From the NCBI RefSeq assembly GCF_000472925.1, contig NZ_AXAS01000007.1, positions 194,332 through 258,331 of the forward strand: a DNA stretch of 64,000 bases, written 5' to 3'. Positions within the stretch are counted from its first letter, which is position 1. Every line of letters begins with the position of its first letter. The position numbers were made by a program, and so were the translations under genes. Positions 27,857-38,100 of this stretch are shown one piece after another. A model generated the notes under the pieces. The model ran no database searches. It had not been told where the DNA came from and saw nothing but the letters and a program-made list of their open reading frames with translations. This DNA comes from Bradyrhizobium sp. Ec3.3. Its GTDB lineage: Bacteria > Pseudomonadota > Alphaproteobacteria > Rhizobiales > Xanthobacteraceae.

Positions 27857-28678
27857 ATGTATGATTTGTCAACCGCCGAGATTCAAAGTCTGATCCAGGC
27901 GGCCATTGAACTCGTCGTTGCAGCCGGCCTTGGTGCGGCCCGCCCTGCGGGCATTATGCTGGTGCTGCCCGTATTTACGCGTCCGCAGATCGGCCGGCTG
28001 ATCCGCGGCTGCCTAGCGGTTGCGATCGAACTACCATATTTGACGCAAGTCGCCGATGGCCTGAAGGCGCTAGATCCGGACACACGTCTGCTCAAGATCA
28101 CACTACTCGGTCTTAAGGAGGCTTGTGTCGGACTGATGATCGGCGCCCTGCTCAGCATTCCACTCTGGAGCCTTCAGGCCGTCGGCGAGATTATTGACAC
28201 GCAACGAGGCATCAGCAGCGTGGTCACGCCCGCCGATCCCGCGACGCGCAGTCAAGCTTCGGCGACGGGACTATTTATCGGTATCACCGCGATCACGATC
28301 TTCGTCGTATCAGGGGGGCTGCACACCATGATCAGCGGGCTTTACGGCAGCTATCTGATCTGGCCGGTTTATCAGTTAGGACCCACGCTGAGCATGCAGA
28401 GAACAATGGAGCTGTGGGGCGTACTCGACAGCATCATACGTACCACCCTCCTGGTCTCTGGGCCTGTGGTGGCTTTCCTGTTGCTGGTCGACATATCAGC
28501 GCTCTTGCTCGAGCGCTTTGCGCCGCAATTGAACCCGAAGGATCTGACTTTGACGATCAAGAATATCGGCTTTGCGATCATCATGGTCACTTACGCGGTA
28601 TATCTCATCGAATACATGCAATCGGAAATCACGCAGTCGGGCCGCGAGCTGAAGAGGCTTGAAAGGCAACTGAAATGA
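27857..28678 (+). CDS. rhcT: RhcT, export apparatus core protein SctT
   Basis: 273 residues from the ATG at 27857. Six to eight hydrophobic segments with the SctT/FliR hallmarks [14 protein letters not shown] and [13 protein letters not shown]. Completes the SctRST gate. The stop overlaps the rhcU start by four bases. Confidence 0.96.
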   Translation: MYDLSTAEIQSLIQAAIELVVAAGLGAARPAGIMLVLPVFTRPQIGRLIRGCLAVAIELPYLTQVADGLKALDPDTRLLKITLLGLKEACVGLMIGALLSIPLWSLQAVGEIIDTQRGISSVVTPADPATRSQASATGLFIGITAITIFVVSGGLHTMISGLYGSYLIWPVYQLGPTLSMQRTMELWGVLDSIIRTTLLVSGPVVAFLLLVDISALLLERFAPQLNPKDLTLTIKNIGFAIIMVTYAVYLIEYMQSEITQSGRELKRLERQLK

Positions 28679-29712
28679 GCGACACGAGCGAAGAGAAAAC
28701 GCATGCCGCCAGCGACAAGAAGCTAAAAGATGCGCGCAAGAAAGGAACGGTTCCGCACAGTGCCGATCTCGTCAAAGCCGTCAGCGCTTGCGCCGGTCTC
28801 GGCTATCTCTGGGTGGAAGCGAGCTCCATCCAGGGCAAGTGCCGTGAAGCGCTCATGCTGACTGACAAGCTGCTGAATCAGCCGTTCAATATTGCGGTCG
28901 ATCTGGCGCTCGGTGTCTTGCCCGAGCTTGCCTTCCGAATTGTTGGCCCGCTGCTTGGGAGTGTTGTCATCTGCGCAATTCTGACGGCAGTCCTGGCCAA
29001 TGGTGGACCAGTGTTCTCCACGGAGCCGATGACGCCGAAATTCGAAAATATTGATCCCATCAAAGGGTTGAAGCGCATCGCTTCCTTGCGTTCCCTCGTC
29101 GAGCTTGGCAAGAGCTTGTTCAAGCTCGTCTGCCTCGGTGCGATCTTTCTCCTCGTCGTTGTCGGCGCGTGGAAGACACTGGTTTATCTGCCGGTTTGCG
29201 GCATGGGCTGCTTCGACTTCCTCTTCATCGAAGTGAAACTGTTGATCGGAATTGCCTGCGGCGCGTTTCTGATCGTCGGATTGATCGATCTCCTCCTCCA
29301 GCGCTGGTTATTTTTGCGCAACATGCGCATGACTGAGAGCGAGATGAAGCGCGAGCACAAGGAGCAGCAAGGTAATCCGGAGCTGAAACGGGAACACCGT
29401 CGTCTCCGGCGGGAGCAGGCGAATGAGCCCCCGCTCGGCTTGCATCGCGCAACATTGATCTTGACTGGGGGAAAGATGCTGGTCGGGCTGCGCTACGTCC
29501 GTGGCGAAACCGGCGTGCCGGTCCTGGTTTGCCGCGGTGAGGGCGAAGCGGCTTCACGGCTCTCGGATGAGGCGCGAGCCCTTCGTCTCAGTATTGTCGA
29601 TGACCACGGCCTGGTCCGTGAGCTTATCCGCACCACCAAGCTTGGTAGCCCCATTCCCATGCAGTATTTCGAATCTGTCGCAAGAGCACTCCTTGCCACC
29701 GGCCAAGTCTAG
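28675..29712 (+). CDS. rhcU: RhcU, export switch protein SctU (lacks NPTH)
   Basis: 345 residues. The N-terminal 210 residues have four membrane segments and the SctU motif [20 protein letters not shown]. The cytoplasmic part (from about 215) contains [20 protein letters not shown], as in the family. However, the place of the self-cleaving NPTH motif reads [20 protein letters not shown], so Asn-Pro-Thr-His is replaced by Leu-Thr-Gly-Gly. In other systems this cleavage sets the switch from needle to effector export. The DNA around 29,455-29,490 reads cleanly and in frame. Last gene of the nopB operon. Confidence 0.94.
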   Translation: MSDTSEEKTHAASDKKLKDARKKGTVPHSADLVKAVSACAGLGYLWVEASSIQGKCREALMLTDKLLNQPFNIAVDLALGVLPELAFRIVGPLLGSVVICAILTAVLANGGPVFSTEPMTPKFENIDPIKGLKRIASLRSLVELGKSLFKLVCLGAIFLLVVVGAWKTLVYLPVCGMGCFDFLFIEVKLLIGIACGAFLIVGLIDLLLQRWLFLRNMRMTESEMKREHKEQQGNPELKREHRRLRREQANEPPLGLHRATLILTGGKMLVGLRYVRGETGVPVLVCRGEGEAASRLSDEARALRLSIVDDHGLVRELIRTTKLGSPIPMQYFESVARALLATGQV

Positions 29713-29757
29713 TTCGTGTTGCGAAAGACGTCGCATGACGAGTGGGGACGTTGATCG

Positions 29758-30420
29758 CTACCGAGACGGCTGTGCGGCCTGGGTTCCGCTTGAGGTGGGA
29801 TCTGATGACGCCTTGTTGTTAGCTGTGCCCAAGTTGCTGCTATTGCCTGTCGCGAAGCTTTTGTATGTGGCAACGGGAATGGCCGCACGATTGCCATCAC
29901 TCGGCATAACGGCCTGATTGTCGAGCAAGTCGTGCGGATCGTTGACCATTCCGGCCAGATTGTTGCGGATCGAGCAGCCAAGCGTCGGGTCGAAAGAATT
30001 GTCGTTCACTGAAGGGCCGACGATCGACATCGACGGACAGACCGGAGGGTGTGCCTCATACGTAATCGCCTCGATTCGCGCGGCAGAGCCAACGCGCCGG
30101 TCGATGGATGGGCCCAAGAAGCGGATATTGTAAGGGTCGACGCCCATTGCGCGGGCCTCACTGGCTATCTGCGCTCCGAGTCGAGGTGAGCCGGTGATAT
30201 CGAGATGGAGCGCGTCACGCCGACCGCGACTGGTACTGGCTATGAAATACCGCAGGCGCTGCCGCTCAGTCCCTCGAAGGCTCTGCAACAGCAAAACGTT
30301 CGTCTCCGGTTGCACCAGGATCGCTTGCGCAGTCGGCTCGAAATAGGTCGGTGTGGTGCTTGTGCAGCCACCTAGGCTGGCCGTCAGAGCGATCAGGGTG
30401 GGCACGATTCGAAATGTCAT
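29758..30420 (-). CDS. CpaD-like lipoprotein of the ttsI-rhcC2 operon (Y4xK-like)
   Basis: 220 residues from the ATG at 30420. Signal sequence with lipobox ASLGGCTST. The body resembles CpaD/TadD-type pilus lipoproteins: AQAILVQPETNVLLLQSLRG, MGVDPYNIRFLGPSIDRRVG, LGCSIRNNLAGMVNDPHDLL. The Ser/Thr/Gln-rich tail is of low complexity. NGR234 has a lipoprotein, y4xK, at the same place after rhcC2. RhcC2 itself is CpaC-like, so the pair may act together at the outer membrane as secretin and pilotin; that is inference. Confidence 0.82.
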   Translation of the reverse strand: MTFRIVPTLIALTASLGGCTSTTPTYFEPTAQAILVQPETNVLLLQSLRGTERQRLRYFIASTSRGRRDALHLDITGSPRLGAQIASEARAMGVDPYNIRFLGPSIDRRVGSAARIEAITYEAHPPVCPSMSIVGPSVNDNSFDPTLGCSIRNNLAGMVNDPHDLLDNQAVMPSDGNRAAIPVATYKSFATGNSSNLGTANNKASSDPTSSGTQAAQPSR

Positions 30421-30430
30421 TGGTCGATCC

Positions 30431-31915
30431 TCATTCGATGATGTGGCCGCCACCCCGTGTCGTGCTTGGTACGCTGGTCGGGGGAGCACCGCGACCAGGC
30501 GGGCGAGTTGCCAACGTGTTCGTCAGACTTCGCCCGAGGTCTGAGGGCGGTGCGATGCGGTCGGTGGGGGCACTCATCGGTCTCGTGTTCGATCGTGGCC
30601 GCACGACGTAGGGCGTGACGATAATCACGAGTTCCGTCTCCTCCTGTTGAAATGAGGATGAGCGAAACAGCGCACCAAGAATCGGCACGTCGCCGAGCCA
30701 AGGGAAAGTCGTAATATCAGTGTTGAAGTTGCGCCGGATGAGCCCACCGATTGCAAAGCTTTGGCCGCTGGCGAGCTCGACGACCGTGTTGGCGCGCCGG
30801 GTGGAGAGAGCCGGCACGGAGATGCCGTTGATGGTGACCGCGCCTTGTGTCGATAGTTCGCTGACTTCGGGCTTCACGCGGATGTTGATCTGATTGTTAC
30901 TGAGAACGGTCGGCACGAACTCCAGGCTGACGCCGAAGTGACGAAACTCGACGGAGACCTGCCGATTGTCCTGCAAGACTGGAATGGGAAATTCGCCGCC
31001 GGCCAGGAAGCTGGCGGATTCGCCGGACATTGCGGTGAGGTTCGGTTCAGCAAGTACGGACGCGAGGTGCTCGTGGGCCATTGCATCGAGTACGGCGCTG
31101 ACGTTGACGTTGCCAGTATTGACTCCGATCCTTGCCGTACCGCCGCCCTGCGCCGCGCCGTTACCGCCGCCACTGCCACTGACCAAGCCGAGAGTGAAAG
31201 GGCCAGCTTGACCGGAAGCGGAGAGGTTGACGCCGAGCTCCTTCATGGCGCTCCGGGAGACCTCCGCCACGCGCACGCTCAGATTGACCTGCAATGACCC
31301 AGCCACCTGGATCTTGTTGACGACGAGCGCGCCGGCGCCGAGAAACTGCTCAGTCACTTTCACTGCGCTATCGACGATCTCCGCATTGGGCGCCGTACCG
31401 CTAAGGATCGCGCCGCGCGGGGTATAACTGACCTGGATCGGATAGTCGCCGACCTGTGCTTTCAGCGTGGCACGCAGATCCTCGATCGGCTGCGTGACGA
31501 CAACACGCAGTTCAGCCAGAGCCTCCCCGTTCTCGTTCAGTGCGAACAAGCTGGTCCGTCCCGATTTCTTGCCAAAAACAAAGATGGTATTGTTCGACGG
31601 CGCCTGATAGTCCGCGATCGTAGGATCGGCGACAAAGATGCTCGCAGCTGGCGCGGGCAGATGAATTGTCTTACCGAGCGAAGAGGAAAGGGTCAGTGTC
31701 CCGCTAATGCCGTCAGGAGCGGTGCGCGGCGGCCCCCCTCCATCATTCCGCTTGATCTGAGCTGCGGCAGCGAGCGGGGATAGCAGAACGACCACGCACA
31801 AAAGATGCGAAAGACAAGGAAGAAAGGTGGATAAAAGGGCGTTGGCAGCGATCGATACTCGACTGACGCCCGCATGCTTATCAAAATCGATGTTCAAGAC
31901 AGTCTTTTCTTTCAA
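30431..31915 (-). CDS. rhcC2: RhcC2, pore-forming part of the T3SS secretin
   Basis: Up to 494 residues; the start is uncertain because only TTG codons (31915 or 31900) precede the signal peptide (LLCVVVLLSPLAAAAQ). The mature protein has a CpaC-like N-domain (SLGKTIHLPAPAASIFVADP) and a full secretin domain: VNLSVRVAEVSRSAMKELGV, VLAEPNLTAMSGESASFLAG, and the end signature ITTFPWLGDVPILGALFRSS with TELVIIVTPYVV. It forms the outer-membrane ring and works with RhcC1. Ten bases separate it from ttsI, so they are cotranscribed. Confidence 0.93.
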   Translation of the reverse strand: MKEKTVLNIDFDKHAGVSRVSIAANALLSTFLPCLSHLLCVVVLLSPLAAAAQIKRNDGGGPPRTAPDGISGTLTLSSSLGKTIHLPAPAASIFVADPTIADYQAPSNNTIFVFGKKSGRTSLFALNENGEALAELRVVVTQPIEDLRATLKAQVGDYPIQVSYTPRGAILSGTAPNAEIVDSAVKVTEQFLGAGALVVNKIQVAGSLQVNLSVRVAEVSRSAMKELGVNLSASGQAGPFTLGLVSGSGGGNGAAQGGGTARIGVNTGNVNVSAVLDAMAHEHLASVLAEPNLTAMSGESASFLAGGEFPIPVLQDNRQVSVEFRHFGVSLEFVPTVLSNNQINIRVKPEVSELSTQGAVTINGISVPALSTRRANTVVELASGQSFAIGGLIRRNFNTDITTFPWLGDVPILGALFRSSSFQQEETELVIIVTPYVVRPRSNTRPMSAPTDRIAPPSDLGRSLTNTLATRPPGRGAPPTSVPSTTRGGGHIIE

Positions 31916-31925
31916 GTTCGATTGA

Positions 31926-32615
31926 CTAGGCGGCCGACGCCGCGCCTTTTAATTCAAGGACGTAGCCGATCCCGCGCGCGGTTTTGATCCGTAGCGTTGC
32001 GCCGGACTGACTCAAATGACCGCGTAAACGATAGATTCCGACCTCAAGCGCATTGGTCGAAACCTCGTTGTCAAACGCATAGAGGCCATCCTCCAATGAC
32101 GCGCGCACCACGGTGCGGCCTGCGCGGCTGAGCAGATGCTCAAGAATGCACACTTCGCGGCGCGCAATCTTCAGCGGCCGACCATTAACGGAGGCCTGCC
32201 GACCGATCGGATCGAATCTTAGATTGCCAAAAGTAACGACGGGGGCCGTCATTTGCGTTGATCGGCGCAGAGTGGCGCGCATCCGTGCGATGAGTTCATC
32301 AGTAGACACGGGCTTGGGCAGGAAGTCGTCCGCACCTCCATTGAAAATCGCGATCCGCCTGCCGAGCTCGTTAAGGCTGCTCATCATCACGGCAGGCATC
32401 GAATACCCGTCGCGCCTCAACTGCTTCAGCCACTCCAAGCCGTCTCCATCCGGTAGAAGTAACTCGAGTAGAAGGATGTCATAGCGGGCACAACCAAAGG
32501 CGGCGGCGGCCTCATCGAGCGTGCGCGTTACGTCAACGGCAAAACCGCAGTCCGAGAGCGCTTCGTGTACAACGCGGGCTGGGGCCGTCTCATGATCAAC
32601 CAGTAGCGTTCGCAT
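31926..32615 (-). CDS. ttsI: TtsI, transcriptional activator of the T3SS
   Basis: 229 residues from the ATG at 32615, behind aagaggtga. Residues 1-115 are a receiver domain in which the phosphorylated Asp is Glu51 (DILLLELLLPDGDG). Lys is present in PKPVSTDELIARM. Residues about 125-225 are an OmpR-type winged helix (GRPLKIARREVCILEHLL; VSTNALEVGIYRLRGHL; GIGYVLEL). TtsI of rhizobia is known to lack the Asp and to act without a kinase; it binds tts boxes. A nod box lies about 360 bases upstream, so NodD and flavonoids control it. Confidence 0.95.
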   Translation of the reverse strand: MRTLLVDHETAPARVVHEALSDCGFAVDVTRTLDEAAAAFGCARYDILLLELLLPDGDGLEWLKQLRRDGYSMPAVMMSSLNELGRRIAIFNGGADDFLPKPVSTDELIARMRATLRRSTQMTAPVVTFGNLRFDPIGRQASVNGRPLKIARREVCILEHLLSRAGRTVVRASLEDGLYAFDNEVSTNALEVGIYRLRGHLSQSGATLRIKTARGIGYVLELKGAASAA

Positions 32616-32970
32616 GTCATCACCTCTTACCAAGTCATGCCAAAAAACTTAGCACGTCATGTTCGAACATGACTTCGAGCGAAATTGAGCAGTTCGGCTT
32701 TCGCGCAAGCGTTTGCAGCCGGAATGGACGAAGAAGAACGGTACTAACCAGTCGCGCACTTGATCCGATCCAGTGTCAGCTCGGCTCGCATTTTCGACGG
32801 CCTCATATGGCTCGCATGCATCTTGGTGGACCTCCAGTCTGGCCTTGCCTCAGAGGCATCGACCGCAATCAATCAAACGCATCGACAGGCTTGGCAGAAC
32901 CCTCGCTCATCGCCGCGACAATTTTGACAATTGTCAACGACATCAGGGGGGCAATATGATTGCGAGAACA

Positions 32971-33021
32971 CGTGATGGTGAAATCGATTGTTTGGATGAA
33001 ATACATTCACATTCCGGATCG
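32971..33021 (-). promoter_or_regulatory. nod box upstream of ttsI
   Basis: Minus strand contains catccaaacaatcgatttca followed by ccatca, matching the conserved half of the nod box (ATCNAAACAATCNATTTTACCAATC). The other half, atccggaatgtgaatg, precedes it. It is oriented to ttsI. Confidence 0.88.
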
Positions 33022-34556
33022 GTGATGGTGTTTCCGGGAGGCTGGATCTAAATCTCCTCATCGCGATCGATGCCTTGAGCGGCGCAGCCTCACGGCAGCA
33101 GGTTTGATAGTTGATGAGCGGTAATTTCGGCGTTTTGCATCGTTGCGCTCCCAATTTGGCGCTCCCAATTTGCGAAGCCTCTCGCGCCGGTAGACTTTCC
33201 GTGCGGGACCTGTGGACTCACCATTCGGCCACGCGAGCCCGTGAGCGGCTAGCTTCTGCTACATCAAAGTCTCGATCGCCGCGTGGGCGACCTGTCGTCG
33301 GGTTTGCAGGCCGCTAGCTTGCTCGGTCTTTATCGCTTCGAGCCAATCTCTCTCGCTGCAAAGGACAGCCCCTCGATGGGGCCGAACCTCGCCAGCCCCG
33401 ACATTCAGTCACGTCCAATACGCTGGCGGCGATGCACCCGTCGGGCGCCGGACCATTGGCGAGCGCATTTCTTATCTTTCGTTGTGACGCATGCCGCCTA
33501 GGCGGTTGAGTTGCCTACGTTCCACTGATTCTGGCCAACGGGTACGAAGGTCAGATATCGGACTTTGATTGACCTGCCTTCCCAATTCGAGACGCAACTT
33601 CAAGCCAGTTGGCGCGCCGGCGGACCGCTCGTCCGGTTTGGGCTGCAAGTGGAGCGGAGCTGATACGGCGTCAAGGTCGCATAGGCCATGCCGGCAGTAA
33701 GGGCTTGGGTGGCGTGGCCAAGAAGCTTGAGGGATGAGAGGGAGGCGAGCTTGGAACATTTGAGACATTCTATCTGTCGTGAAGTTGCGAGGGCCGGAGA
33801 CCGCCGCGACCCGGCTGGATACGTACTGTACTTGTTTCGAATCGTACAATCTGACGCTCCGTCCGATTCAAGCCCCTATGAGAGCTCGTAGCTTGGCTCT
33901 ATCAAACGCGCATGCCTCCAGATGGAGTGACGATACTGGAATCTGAAAATGCGCAGCTGCTCCGAAAGGCGTCTTGTCCGAACCGAGCAATTTTTTCCTG
34001 GCTATGAGCATCGTGGTTCCATCGCCTCTCGATGGGAAGACGGTGCTCGTCAAGCACGCAACGTCTTCTGCCCAGGACGGCAAGCTTACCTGAAGACGTA
34101 GATTCCGCCTGCTCGTTCGATGCGTCTAAAGCAGCGAATCCTTTGGCCGTCGTCGGTCCGCGGCCGCGCAACCAGTGATATCGTTCACGGGGCGCCTGAC
34201 CCGCGACGACGAACTAAGTGGTCTTCTTCTCGACAAGATCGGGTTTGAGAGGACGGCCAAAGACTTCGTCGCTTTTTCGCGTCTGCAATAACATGGCATG
34301 GTTCAGCCGAGTGGTTGTACAAGAGTTTTCGTCACGAAGGCAGGTCCTCCAGCGCCGCGCATAGAGGCGGGGGGCGAACCGTTAAATCGCATAAAGGAGG
34401 ATTTCAGAACCGGTCATGTGGCTGGACACGTTGCTCAATGGAAACAAACTAGCTTGAGAGGCTTCCTTTCGGCTTGGTCTTGCCGACAGACGGTCGTTCT
34501 GGTGCCATGGCCCGCGGAGTCGCGCTTGGGCCGCTAGCTGGGTGTCCGCAGCGAAT
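33022..34556. other. gene-poor stretch upstream of ttsI
   Basis: No supported gene. At 33,263-33,345 lies one copy of a segment shared with 57,062-57,140 (see repeat entries), distal to the nod box in both cases. I could not identify anything between 33,400 and 34,556, although several frames of 60-120 codons exist on both strands. Confidence 0.45.
33263..33345 (+). repeat. nod-box-distal conserved segment, copy A
   Basis: Shares tcaaagtctcgatcgccg, then gtgggcga and gcaggccgctagcttgctcg with copy B at 57,062. In frame it encodes SLDRRVGDLSSGLQAASLLG, against SLDRRVGDFFSGLQTAKLVD in copy B. Conservation at codon level suggests a duplicated piece of a former gene. Confidence 0.75.
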
Positions 34557-34587
34557 TCGTCAGCTTCTCGTCAGCTCGCCCCTTTAG
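34557..34587 (+). promoter_or_regulatory. tts box of the giant effector gene
   Basis: Plus strand: tcgtcagcttctcgtcagct followed by cgcccctttag. Core, CC and TA are all in place; the second half is CGTCAGCT. The start codon lies about 550 bases further on, which gives an unusually long leader. Confidence 0.85.
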
Positions 34588-35136
34588 CTGTGCGCCGCCT
34601 TCAATAGACAGCTAGGATCATCCATTTTGCAGTGAGAATTCCCCAGCCTATGGCCCTCCAACCGATATGCTCCAACGCGTCGTCGCGGAGGGTATTGGCG
34701 GGCATCACCAAACTCAGCAGGGTCTTTCGCGCGAAATTGTTCGAGCCGAGATCATTGAGTGAGAAGTTCTGATCCGTCGTTCGACGTTCATCAGCTGACA
34801 CCAAAAATCAACTTCACGGAATGCTGCAAGCCCGGCACAGCTAGTCGCGCTGCCGGGCGGCAATGAGCGTCGAATCCAGCTTACCTCGAACATCGAAGCG
34901 GGCGAGCAAATGTATCTGTCCTTGCGACAGATGCACCCTTGGCGATGAACGACGGTGCTCGCTTCCGCTGCTCGAAACACCCTTATCCAGCCGTCCGTTG
35001 TGTGTGCAGCAGCGTTAGCATCGTCATTTCGCGCTCCTGCCCTCTTGGAGGAGTCGCCACGACGGATCGGTCCAGCACGCAGCTAGGGCGATAAGCATTA
35101 TCGCCCGCGCATTCGCATCCTCTTGGGAGACACGGC
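34588..35136. other. long leader between tts box and giant effector
   Basis: About 550 bases without a convincing gene. Minus-strand frames here have no recognisable product. A gggagac ribosome site sits just before the ATG at 35,137. Confidence 0.5.
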
Positions 35137-38100
35137 ATGAGAGACGTCACCAGACGTAGGAACGCACGGATTTCGGACTTCGAAACGGGCAGCACCGCTC
35201 GGGATGATGAATCTCAATTCGCGTCTCGGCGCGGCGATGGGGCTAGCGGAACGTTCGGAGCTGTGCTTGGGCGGATGCGCTCTGAGCCTCAAGATGCTGA
35301 GGCTCCCTCAACACGCGCCCCGTCCGTGCCTGGCGATGATCGTTGCGATACTTTTGCCGATCCTAGCCCTGACGCACATAGAACCGGAGCGGGTGCGCCG
35401 TACGCAGCCTATGGCGGGCGCGAGCGGTCTGCGGGACACAAGCGTGGCGCCCAAACTCGGAAGCCAGGCTCCTCTCGTTCCGGTATCGACCCCTTCGAAG
35501 CCGATCTGCGGCCGGAAAGCTCGCAAACAGGTACGCTGCAACTGCGCCAAGGCGTGTCGGGACGGGACGCGGAATCGGGAACGCATCGTGGCGGCGAAGA
35601 AGGAGGTCATAGCGCCCACGATTGGCGTCATACCACTTATCGCGACGCCCAAGACCGGGAAGGCGGCTTAACCCATTCTCGCCTTGCGGTTCGGCAAGAT
35701 AACCTAGCCACCGAAAGTTCGCGAACGGGCACACTTGCGCCGCACGCGCAATCGGCCTCGCTGCTTCCCTCCAGGGCAGGTAAGCGCCGCTTCGACGAAC
35801 TGGCTGGGCACCGCCCGCATGCCGCGACATCGGAGCGGTATGGACGTGCAGAGCTCGAGAGTGGAAAAGTCCGCGCAGCGATCGAGACCATTGATCGGGC
35901 TTGTCGCGCGCATGACTTCAATCAATTCTCTCGAACCGTGGTCGACCATACACAACAGAATAATCCGAAGCAGTTGAAGATGCCTGGGCTAGCGGCGTTT
36001 CTGCAAAGGGCCGCGACTCTTTTCAAGACTGAATTCGTCCCGCTATGGGAAGACAACCTCCGCTACCAGCAATCGTGGGGCTACGCTACGACCTGCAATG
36101 CAGTGAGCCGGGAGGCCGGAGGTCAAGAGGGGATAGACGCTTGCAAGGCCATGGCAGCGCGACTGTCAGGACTTGATGACTCCCTCATGAGGAAAGTCGA
36201 CCTCAAGGCTTTTTCGCTTTTTGCGGCGTCTTTCGGACGGCACACACAATCGAGTAGGTGCCGCAATGGAGCAATCAGGATCGCCGAGTTCTTTCGCGAT
36301 GATCATGAAGCACTTCAGGAGCTGAACGAACAGAGTCTCTCGTTGCTCGCGAACGGATTAAGCAAGTGGCCGGAACGGGCGGAGTGTCGGCAAGCCACGG
36401 TCGCGATTGCGAGCGAAGTCTCTCGCCGCGCCCGCGGTGCGGGGTTCTCCCATGCCACTCAGCAGCAACTGTCCAACCTGGCAAACGCCTTCTGCAAGTG
36501 GCCCGACGAGGCGAAGTGCTGCCGGGCGACCGTCCTGATTGCCGATGAGGTGTCTGGTCGCGCACAACTTTCCGATTTCAATCCGCAGGCACTTACGAAC
36601 CTGGCAAATGCGTTCTGCAAGTGGCCGGACCGAACGAACTGTAAGCGCGCGACGATCGCCATCGCCAGGGAGGTTGCCGGGCGCCGGCTGGGTGATTTTG
36701 AGCCGCAGGGCCTAGCGAACCTGGTGAACGGCTTCGACAAGTGGCCGGACGAGCGGCCTACCCGGCGAGCGGCCGTCGCAATTGCCGGTGAAATCTGCCG
36801 CCGGGACATCTCTGCGTTTACTCATCAGAACCTGTCCCTCCTTGCAAACGGCTTCAGCAAATGGCCGGACGAGGAGAACTGTCGCGCGGCCATAGTGGCA
36901 ATTGCCGGGGAGGTCCTTCGCCGCGGGCTCGGCCATTTCACGCCACAGGCATTGGTGAACCTCGTGAGCGGTTTCAGCAAGCGGCCCGAGGAAGCGGATT
37001 GTCGCGCGGCCACAGCGGCAATTGCCGGAGCGGTCCTGGGCGGGCGACTGCGTGGTCTCACTCCGCAGGGCCAGACCGTCCTGGTCAACGGCTTCAGCAA
37101 ATGGCCGGAAGATCCGACCTGTCGTGCGGGCACCGTGGTCATAGCCTCTGAGGTTTTTGAGCTCGCCCGCCGAACCGACGGTCTTTCTGACTTTCCTGTA
37201 CAAGACCTCGCGCTGGCGGCGAATGGTTTCAGCAAGTGGCCGCATGAGAGGGGCTGTCGTCAGGCAACCGTCGCGATTGCCGACGAGATCCTCAGGCTTC
37301 CTGGCCGCCTTTCTAATTGTACGGCGCAGGAACTGGCCAATCTGGCAAACGGTTTCAGCAAGTGGCAGGCAGAGCCGGCCTGCGGCGAAGCCACAGGCGA
37401 GGTCGCCCGAGAGATCCTTGGACGTGCCGACCGCGACAGCCGGCTCGCTGGCTTTAGTGAGCAGTCGCTTTCGAACCTGGCGAATGCTTTCAGCAAATGG
37501 CCGGACCAGACGATTGTGCGTCAAGCCACGATCGCAATCGCCGGTGAGGTGCTCAGCCGCTCCGATCGGCTTTCGGCTTTTACCCGCCAGCAGTCCGCGA
37601 ACCTGGTGAACGGCTTTTGCAAGTGGCCGGCAGAGGAGAGCTGTTGCCGCGCAACAGCCGCGATCGCCCGCGAGCTATGCGACCGCAACAGGCTATCCGG
37701 CTCTAATAGCCAGGGGCTGTCGAACCTGTTGAACGGCTTTGGCAAGTGGCCTGCAGACGAAGACTGCTCCGAAGCCGCCGCCGCGATCGCTCGGGAGATC
37801 CTCAGCCGTCGCCGCCTCTGCGAGTTTAATCCGCAGCAACAGGCTGACCTGATGAACAGCTTCATCAAATGGCGTGGACAGACTTCGTGCACCCAGGTGA
37901 TGGTACACCTTGCGTGGGACCTTGGTCGGGGAGGTGAGCGGTTCGCTGTGTTCAACACGCCTCAACTCAGCATGATCGCCAATGCTGTTGGACGAAGTTT
38001 CATGAGGGCGGAGGAAGGTGGAGAGATTGCTGACGCCACTTTGCTCAAAGACCGGCTACAGCAGCTGGTTCATTACTTGCATTATGCAAATGATCGGCTC

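Noticed and set aside
36275..37965. Long minus-strand frames opposite the SKWP repeats
   Set aside because: They mirror the repeat structure of the plus-strand gene (LLKPFARFAS and similar), so they are shadows of the repeats.
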